This document shows, piece after piece, positions 16,772 through 24,100 of a stretch of 27,082 nt of DNA. The DNA comes from Ascoidea tarda (nom. inval.). Lineage: Eukaryota > Ascomycota > Saccharomycetes > Ascoideales > Ascoideaceae. The stretch's first letter is position 1, and every line of letters begins with the position of its first letter. The position numbers and the translations under genes are program-made. The DNA is taken from NCBI GenBank assembly GCA_030560485.1, contig JAKTTS010000184.1, positions 1 through 27,082 of the forward strand, in the 5' to 3' direction. Under the pieces are notes generated by a model. That model did not search any database and was not told the origin of the DNA. It was given only the letters and a program-made list of their open reading frames with translations.

Positions 16772-19545
16772 CTAAAGTAAAATACAAATTAAATTTAATT
16801 GTTATGTTTGACTGGTTTTTTTTTCTAGAAATTGGCATTCAATAAATTCAAATAATGAATTAATCACTAATACTTTATGCCCATTACATACAATTTTATT
16901 CAATTTTATAGAATTATATAGAATTATATATTATGTAGTATATTTTTACCATATTGCATTTTATTTCAATACGTATTTTGTTAAGATGCTACTTTTATAT
17001 TTCATTAAACATTTGCTTGAAGAAGCGGCTTTGTGTTCTGATGATTTGATTGAACTTTAGTGAGCCATTTTGGTATCTGACAACTGATAGATTATAGTGA
17101 TTATAATAATCCCAGTGGTGATTTCATTGAAAGAAATTTTAAAAAATACTTTTAAGACTTTCACAAGTAATTATGCTGAATGATATTATTTTAGCTTAAT
17201 TTTAGCTTAATTTTAGCCTAATTTTTGCTGGGCTATTTATCAATCAATTTTCAATAAACGAAACTAATAGGCAATTATATATAAGATCCAATAGAATGAT
17301 GAGAATTTTGAAAAATTCAAAAAGAACAAAACTAAGAAATCCTTCAAGATGCTTGTAAAAAATAAGCAAAGTTCTTTTGAATGTTTTTCAAGCTTAGATG
17401 TAAATTGTAGTGTTCAGGTTTACAGTTTTAAAAAAATAGGGAACAAACTGAAGGCTGATTGTGATTATGATTATGATTATGGTATTGGATCAAAGATAGG
17501 AAAGTAACTCAAGCTATTAGTTTTATTTAGCAAGTGAAAATATTATGCAAAGAATCACAACAAAATGTAATTTTGATAGAGAAAACCAAGAAAGTTCATC
17601 ACAAAAAAAAATTTTCTTTGGATTTTGAAAATATTCTAAGCCATCTATCACAAAAATTATGAATTTGCTTTTTTTCCAATAGCACTCTTCTCTTAAAAGT
17701 TTTATAATTATGATTTCAAAAACTATGCCAAAACGGTTTTTTGAGGTTGAAAAGTAAAGTTTGAGTACTATTGTTTAGTGTGATGCATGCAGTTCGATGC
17801 AAGCTTTTCTAATCCCTCTACAAAAGAAATTAGTTGACGTTTATTAAAAATTCCAAAACTCTATCCCATTAAGAGAAGGGATTTTGTTTTTCACTTTGTT
17901 TTTAGTAATAATAAAAATGTTTTTGGCGTACTGCTTTTATTTTGCTTTAAAAAAAACATTTAAATTGTACTAACTGTACAGAATTTTTAAAATGGAAAAA
18001 TAAAACTTTTTGAAAAAATGCATTCGATGCAGTGATGGATCACACTATTTAGGTACCGACCTGCATTTGATGTCTTCGCTTTTGTTCGAAAAAGAGCCGC
18101 CCTCGTAAATAAAAACTACAATAATATGTAGAAGTACATTTGAAAACATTAAGAAGCACACCTTCAGCTTCAAGAAGCCTGAAACAAAATAATCTTCGCA
18201 GTTCCAAAAAAACATTTCTGCGTTTCTTTATTTTCTGTTTGGCGATTTTGGATACTACGTACAATTCAAATCCAAAAACAACCAACCTTTCCTATCAGGA
18301 TATTTTACTGAAACACCAAATACTTATCGTGTTAGTTTGTTTTCACAAATACACTTTTAAGCAATTAATACTATCAAATTTATATTTCTTCAAACTTCAA
18401 TTTGTATTAAATGAACACTTACATTGACTGGAAATACAGTTTGGTTATTACAAGTTTTTTTCTTTAATCAGGTTCATCCTTACACGTGAAATCGTAAAAC
18501 CAGCATATCTGTTTTGTTTGAAAGGCTTTGTTGATTAGATTTTTAATTTTAAAGTTCTAAATGTAAATTATTTAACAACAAACAAAATTCTAAAAACCGG
18601 TCAATCTTGGAATATGAATAAATTATTTAAGAAATACTGCAGATTCAATAGTAAGCCAGGTGGTGTTGGAACAAAATGCATATTGAATCATATAGCGAAT
18701 ACAATAAAAATGTAATAATAAAATTAGAGCGGTCTGGGTCAGATCTAGAGGGTAACTGAAGCAGACCGGCAACAAATTCCGAGGTACAGGTAGGGGCCGA
18801 ATGTAGAAATGCCGCTACTTCGCACCAACTTTTAGTTTGTTGCGACTTTGCAGCTTTTTAAAGTATATTTTATTTTAAGATGTAGCTGTCGGAGGGCGGT
18901 TTTAGCTTTTATCAGTACTGGTCTGCTCCTGGTCTTACCTCTATTGTATTGACCGGTTTTTCATTAAATAACTCCTTCTTTCATTTACTGTCCGGCGAAG
19001 CTATAATTATTTATGCTTTATATTTTTAATTTTACCATTTAAATTGTTCAAATTCCATTCTCTACTAGTGGTGGATAGGAAGAAGCACCCACTCCAGCTT
19101 GATTTGGGGACAAGAAAATATCCTTTTTGCAATTAGTTTGAGACATAAATTTGTTTTTTTTTGTTGTTTACGAATTATAAACTGTATTTCTCTAAATATT
19201 TGGTTTTATTCGTTGATGTCTAGCTATTAGTGTAATTTTTCACTAGCTAAAGTGTTTAAATCCCAAATTTAGTTTAAGATTTAATTTTAAACTTTAAGAT
19301 TTAGTTTAAGGTTGTTGTTTTTTAAATTTAATTTCAATATCATCCAAATACATTACTATAAACTTTGATTCCATCTCTGATTTATGGCCTTTCTCATTAC
19401 AAGTAGTTCCAGAAATTGATTTGTCGCTCGTGGAAAAAAAATAATATAAATAACTACTATCTTTAGTAAGGACGTGTAGTACATGTACGTTTGAAAAATT
19501 CTCAATAAATGACAACTACTTTCTAAAACATTAAAGCAATTGAAA
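16772..19545. other. Gene-poor stretch with coding-like scraps and short repeats
   Basis: No ATG-started ORF here convinces me. A 70-codon open stretch at 17295-17507 ends in three Asp-Tyr repeats (GATTAT microsatellite) and contains a 52-codon ATG frame (from 17349: MLVKNKQSSFECFSS). Another 36-codon open stretch lies around 17530-17640 (ASENIMQRITTKCNF...). A stretch at 18140-18427 is open for 95 codons but starts with TTG. A GC-richer block at about 18730-18900 is bounded by an inverted repeat (listed separately). I found no tRNA or known small RNA. Confidence 0.5.
18592..18961. repeat. Segment bounded by a 14-bp perfect inverted repeat
   Basis: AAAAACCGGTCAAT (18592-18605) is the exact reverse complement of ATTGACCGGTTTTT (18948-18961). 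The 370-bp segment between them is richer in G and C than its surroundings and repeats the GGTCTG/CAGACC and CCGG motifs, including a small hairpin (CGGTCTG at about 18732 with CAGACCG at about 18762). No clear target duplication flanks it. It could be a small non-autonomous DNA element or a structured RNA. Neither is shown. Confidence 0.4.
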
Positions 19546-20014
19546 ATGGATTTTTCTCAAATCAACACAATTTTTTTAGGTGCTGGATGCATTCTTGAAA
19601 ATTGGAAAGCAGTCAGTTATCGGCAGACAATCATCAACTGGAACCAGACGAAATTTGAATGGAAGCAATATTGTGGTACTTACGACAAATGGTTTTCAGG
19701 AAGATGTGAAATTCACAGTGAATGCGTATTTAAATAAAGCTAACTGCCATGATGAAGTTTATCAAAATTACTTGGATGGTCAAAAACTTATTGAGCTTCA
19801 TAACAACTCTTCAGGGATATTGAGATTTATTTTCCCTAACTTGGGCATCAAAAAGACTGGTGAATGAAGACTATTATACATTTTGAATATAGAAATCAGT
19901 AAAGAGCCAGTTTCGTTATCAGATGCTAAAACAAAAGCCATTCGGATCCTATCCTCCAACTCCTATGTGGCCCAGGCTAGCCCAGGACCCATTAGACACA
20001 ATAGAAAACATTGA
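19546..20014 (+). pseudogene. Velvet-domain-like gene, copy B, interrupted by one in-frame TGA
   Basis: The main frame runs from about 19580 to TGA 20012-20014, with one in-frame TGA at 19865-19867. It reads FLKIGKQSVIGRQSS, TRRNLNG, NIVVLTT, DVKFTVNAYL, YLDGQKLIEL, ILRFIFPNLGIKKTGE, then after the TGA RLLYILNIEISKEP and KAIRILSS. The TGA falls where copy A has Trp and velvet proteins have Phe/Tyr (G-E-F-R-L-R-F), so a single TGG-to-TGA change explains it. There is no ATG in the main frame near its beginning: TAG lies at 19577, and an ATG at 19546 is in the neighbouring frame, joined across a run of seven T. Either a frameshift or a lost upstream exon ending at TTTTTTTAG could explain this. 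It is about half identical to copy A. Confidence 0.58.
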
Positions 20015-20111
20015 CTGATGAAAATCCTGAGTATGGTGCATTTGCTGATGGGTGCTGCGTTTGGTTGGTGAAGGGCTACTTCAGTTTTCTTTAGATATCC
20101 AATTGACTTTC

Positions 20112-20177
20112 ATAGCATCACTTATATTATGTATCACTTGTTATAGCATCACTTGTACTATATATCACTTGCTATAG
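20112..20177. repeat. 31-bp tandem repeat, 2.1 copies
   Basis: Two 31-bp units (20112-20142 and 20143-20173) begin ATAGCATCACTT and contain TATCACTTG; ATAG starts a third. They differ at a few positions. Confidence 0.85.
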
Positions 20178-20340
20178 TTAATATATTATTTGATTTACAA
20201 CCGCCATCCTTGTCACCAACATATTAGGGCAAGATTGACTTCCAATTCTAGACGTCTGAAACAGATAATATTCATGCCTATGTAGAGATCCAAACAACAT
20301 AGACATAACGCCACTGGCAAGCACAAACCTCTGCCATAAG

Positions 20341-20370
20341 TATTCCAAGGGTCTATTCCAAGGGTCTATT
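20341..20370. repeat. 13-bp tandem repeat, 2.3 copies
   Basis: TATTCCAAGGGTC is repeated exactly at 20341-20353 and 20354-20366, followed by TATT. Confidence 0.9.
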
Positions 20371-20851
20371 GTCTACGTAGCACAAACAAGAGGCCATCGA
20401 CTGGTGGGAATTGTGTGTGGGAGGCCCCAGTGATAGCCCAACTACCAGACTCTTGGGCTCTTTGGTGTCCCCTCGACTTTGTTCCTATATACTTCTTTAA
20501 TATGTAACCATGCATTCTCTACAACACCAATGTAGTTATGGTGTTATTGTTGTTGACATTTCAGCTTTTTTTTTGTTTTGAGAGTCTGCTGTATTTCATA
20601 ATCATGTTGGAGTTTTGCTGCCTCTAATGGTGAATTGATTGTTTTATTGAGTGACAGCAGTTTGTTTAGTAGTTTCCTAATTGGACGGAGTTTGGCGGTT
20701 AAAGTTCAAACACTAAAAGCGTTTCCAGCCGAGTAACCGGCTTTCATGTGGCACTGCTTCACCGCCACAAAACGAGTGCAACACGAGTCGCGGATGGTGC
20801 TGGATCTGCTTCTCGAAAAGCGTAGAAAACAGCCCAGAAGATGGACACAAG

Positions 20852-20912
20852 GCAGCAGAGGAAGCAGCAGCAGCAGGAGAAGCAGCAGCAGCAGGAGAAG
20901 CAGCAGCAGGAG
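20852..20912 (+). repeat. CAG/GAAGCAG repeat upstream of the F-box coding region
   Basis: An 18-bp unit of the form AGCAGCAGCAGCAGGAGA is repeated about 2.7 times. In the frame opened by ATG 20841 it encodes Gln runs broken by Glu-Lys. It resembles the GCAGAA-rich RRN9 leader near 6400 and may be leader rather than coding sequence. Confidence 0.7.
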
Positions 20913-21110
20913 CCTCCGGCAAAATGTGGCATCAGAGCAGCAAGGCCCAGCATAGCGCTGCTTCTTGTGCCTGGGGCTGCGCTGCTCTCTTTGCTTTGTG
21001 TGTTTCGCAGTTCTTTTCTGCTCCATCACTTCTTTTCACCTCTCCTTCCTCAGCAGCTGCTCTCTCTCATCGTTCATCTTCGTTGTGTGCTGGTTTTGCT
21101 GTTTGGGCCT

Positions 21111-24100
21111 ATGAGTTTCAGTGCTGCTTCTGGTCTTGATCTCATTGAATCACTGGAAAACGACAGGAAAAACACACCTAAGAAGATCTCTGCCCTTTCC
21201 ATTTACAATGCTACAATCTCTCCAACTGCTGTTTTCTCGCACCAACTGACTCATCTATCCCAAGCTCTTGTTCTTCACCAGCATCCCCAATCCATTTTCC
21301 AAATGTCTCATCACACAGATCGCAATTCCAGTTCCACTCCTAATCACATTTCCACCCCCAATCACACTTCCAACCGCACTAATATCGATATTCAGAAAAA
21401 CGTTTCAATCTCAGCTATACCGAAATCCTCGTCCAATAATCTTGCTCAGCTTTCAATTAACAACAAATCATCATCATCATCTGCTTCCTCTTCCCCTTTC
21501 AACCATATTATGCAAAATAACAGTACTAATATTAATCCCAAAATAGCTTCTCGTTTGGCTTTTCCTCATTTACCACTCACCCACCCAAAAAACATTGACA
21601 TTCAAACTACTCAAAATCAATCACTGAAAATAAACACTAAACCAATCAGTAACCCCCCTATAATGAACTCTCCTTCTCCTTCTTGTTCAGATTCTGATGT
21701 TATAGTCATTTCAGATTCTGATTCAAACCCAGACTCAGAAACAACCTTGAATTCAATTTCTTTTCCAAATTTAATTCTACCACAAGTTAACAATCATTCT
21801 GAACAGCAAACCCTCATTACACTTCCGGAAAATAAACAAATCTATTCTTCTGATTCATCTGATATTAAATTGATAAACATTTCCGAACCCGACGGTGATG
21901 ATACTGATTCCATCTTCAATTTTCCCAACACAACTCGAAATTCTAATCAATTAAATTCTTGTATTGTGTCTTTTCATTATGACCTTAAAAAATTTTTACA
22001 ATTCCAAAAAAAATTGCCTAAAAAACAGAAAAAGGGGAAACAACAGAAAAAAATTGCCCCCCAACAAAAGAAACCTATCAATAACAAGAAAACTATTACC
22101 AAGAAGAAGAAAACTATTATCAAAAAGAAGAAAATGAAAATGAAAAAGTTTTCTAATAACAATAAAAAGATCCCACCCAAGAAAAAAAAAATCCCCCTAG
22201 CTAATCTTCCAAAGGACATTCTAAGAAAAGTTATCTCTTATTTAAACCAATACGACCTAAGACGTCTAGCAATTGTTAATAAAAGACTCTACAGCTTTTC
22301 CGTGGAAAAATTATACAGAAATATCTTAATTAGAGGTAATTTTGCAAAACATCAATTTCAGTACATTGTTTCAGCAACAAATCGTGAAAATTATTTTATC
22401 CAAAGACGAGAGACAAATGCCGTTCTATCCAATAAACAAAAAAAAAAGGAACACATTATAATGCCCATTTTTGCTAGAGGTTTATACCTAGACTCAAATT
22501 TCACCTATGTTTCTCCAAATAATCTAAAATCTCTTTTCTCATCCCTATCAAATAACCCGTCCTTATCAAACCTAACCAAAATGATCGTAGTCTCCTCTTA
22601 TGATGAACTAAACAATATTCAAACTGGAAACCTTTTTTCAATCCTAGAAAACTTAAAAGATTTATTTTACCTTTACATCTATAATTTTGGTTCTCACTAC
22701 AATTACTTTCCAACAAACAAAAATGGTATCCACCTTTATAATAACTATTTTCAAAATATTAACAAATTTAAATACAACCTATTACTTCAAAATCCGGATC
22801 TTTTCCGTAACCTTAGAAATCTTTCTGACAACTTTATTGGCTTTCCAAGAACTTTGAAACTTAATTTTATAAATTTTCAATACCTAACTGAAATAACATT
22901 GTTTCTAAACTGGAAATCAACATCATCTTCAACAAATGGTCAATCTCAAGATGATTTTACAAATTATATTCTTACCTTGAATGATTTAAAATTTTTTACT
23001 AACGTCAAATGTTTAATCATCAACAATTATTTTGATAATATCAGTGATCAAATCGATGAATCCACTGATTGCAATTCAACCTCAATTGTTTCTTCTTGCA
23101 ATAGTTCAGATTCTGAAATTCATAATACCAATTATAATGATGAATGTTCAAGTGGGAGCGACACCAATAATGAAAGCGATAACGACGATAATATCATTGG
23201 CGAAAATAAAAGTGAGAGCAAATCTGAATCATCAAGTCAGAATAAAACCAAAGCAGAGGCTGAATTTTGTAACATTGAAAATGGAACTAGAAATAAAACT
23301 AAAAACAGAACATTTCTAGAAAAAATTCCATCAAGAACTCAAAAAAAACTCTCAAATAATTTTATCCCTTATCAAGAAACTCTGCTGGAAGATAACAAAG
23401 AACAATTTTCTAGTAGTTCTAGCCCGATTTTGGTTGAAATCTCAGACGATATCTCAGATGATTTCTCAGATGATATCTCAGTTATTGATATTTCTGACGA
23501 TGAAGATGGTAGGGAAAGTGCTATTGAATTTGTTGGTAATGTAGTTTTGTTACCAGGTGCAAGTGCTTCTGGTTCTGACTCTGATGGAATTGAATTAATT
23601 GACTATGATTATTTAATAAATGAAAATATCAAGAAGATCAATAATCTTGATCCTGATTTAGATTCCGATTCTTCATTTTCCAGTTTTCACTCGGTCATGA
23701 TTGATTCAAGCTCTATAAAATTACTAAGTGAAATTGATACATTAAAAAATGAAACAATAACTCTCAATCCTGGAAATTTTGATGGAATAGAGGATATTTA
23801 TGTCCCACAAAACTCCCCTGAACACAAATCTCAAATCAAGAAGGATTTTCAAGAAGCTACAAATGAAGATATAGGAAATCAATCCACCGATGGCTTTCAT
23901 AATTGCAGTTTTAAAAACCAAAATGATAATTTAGTTAAAACTGGAGGTAAATCTTTGAAAAATTCTATAAGTGATTGTATAGAAGTACTAAATATATTAG
24001 GACAAAAAAAGTTTAACTTCAATAATTTAAATACCTTGATTTTAAAAAGTTTTCATGTTCAAAACAGATCAAAAATCAGTAGAGAAAGCGATATTATAGA

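Larger units (their letters stand above)
20015..20840. other. Intergenic region with short tandem repeats before the F-box gene
   Basis: A further coding-like scrap follows copy B directly in another frame (TDENPEYGAFADGCCVW, about 20012-20060). Two small tandem repeats lie at 20112-20177 and 20341-20370. The rest, to 20840, shows no gene on either strand and presumably includes the promoter of the F-box gene. Confidence 0.5.

Noticed and set aside
18049-18427. Overlapping 78- and 95-codon frames on opposite strands
   Set aside because: Neither resembles a known protein and the plus-strand frame starts with TTG. They are kept only as scraps of the gene-poor stretch.
18730-18860. tRNA or other known structured RNA in the GC-richer block
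   Set aside because: No A-box/B-box pair, and no motifs of RNase P, SRP, U-snRNA or snoRNA families that I could recognise.
18664-19074. Possible solo LTR (starts TGTTGGAAC, with GGTGG on both sides)
   Set aside because: The right end does not finish in CA, no primer-binding site or internal sequence is present, and the 5-bp flanking match is easily chance.
19306-19515. 69-codon minus-strand frame between the two velvet-like copies
   Set aside because: It starts with TTG, the first ATG leaves about 22 codons, and no family resemblance was seen.
19577-19582. 3' splice site TTTTTTTAG in front of velvet-like copy B
   Set aside because: No convincing branch site and 5' splice site pair nor exon matching the copy A N-terminus was found upstream, so an intron was not annotated.
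20706-21029. Several Leu/Cys/Ala/Pro-rich frames on the minus strand over the CAG repeat
   Set aside because: These are shadow translations of a CAG/CTG repeat in other frames.
20841-21110. N-terminal extension of the F-box protein with Gln repeats and a hydrophobic stretch that could pass for a membrane anchor
   Set aside because: It is more simply explained as leader DNA (repeat plus pyrimidine-rich tract). A start at 21111 gives an ordinary soluble N-terminus, but transcript data could reverse this.
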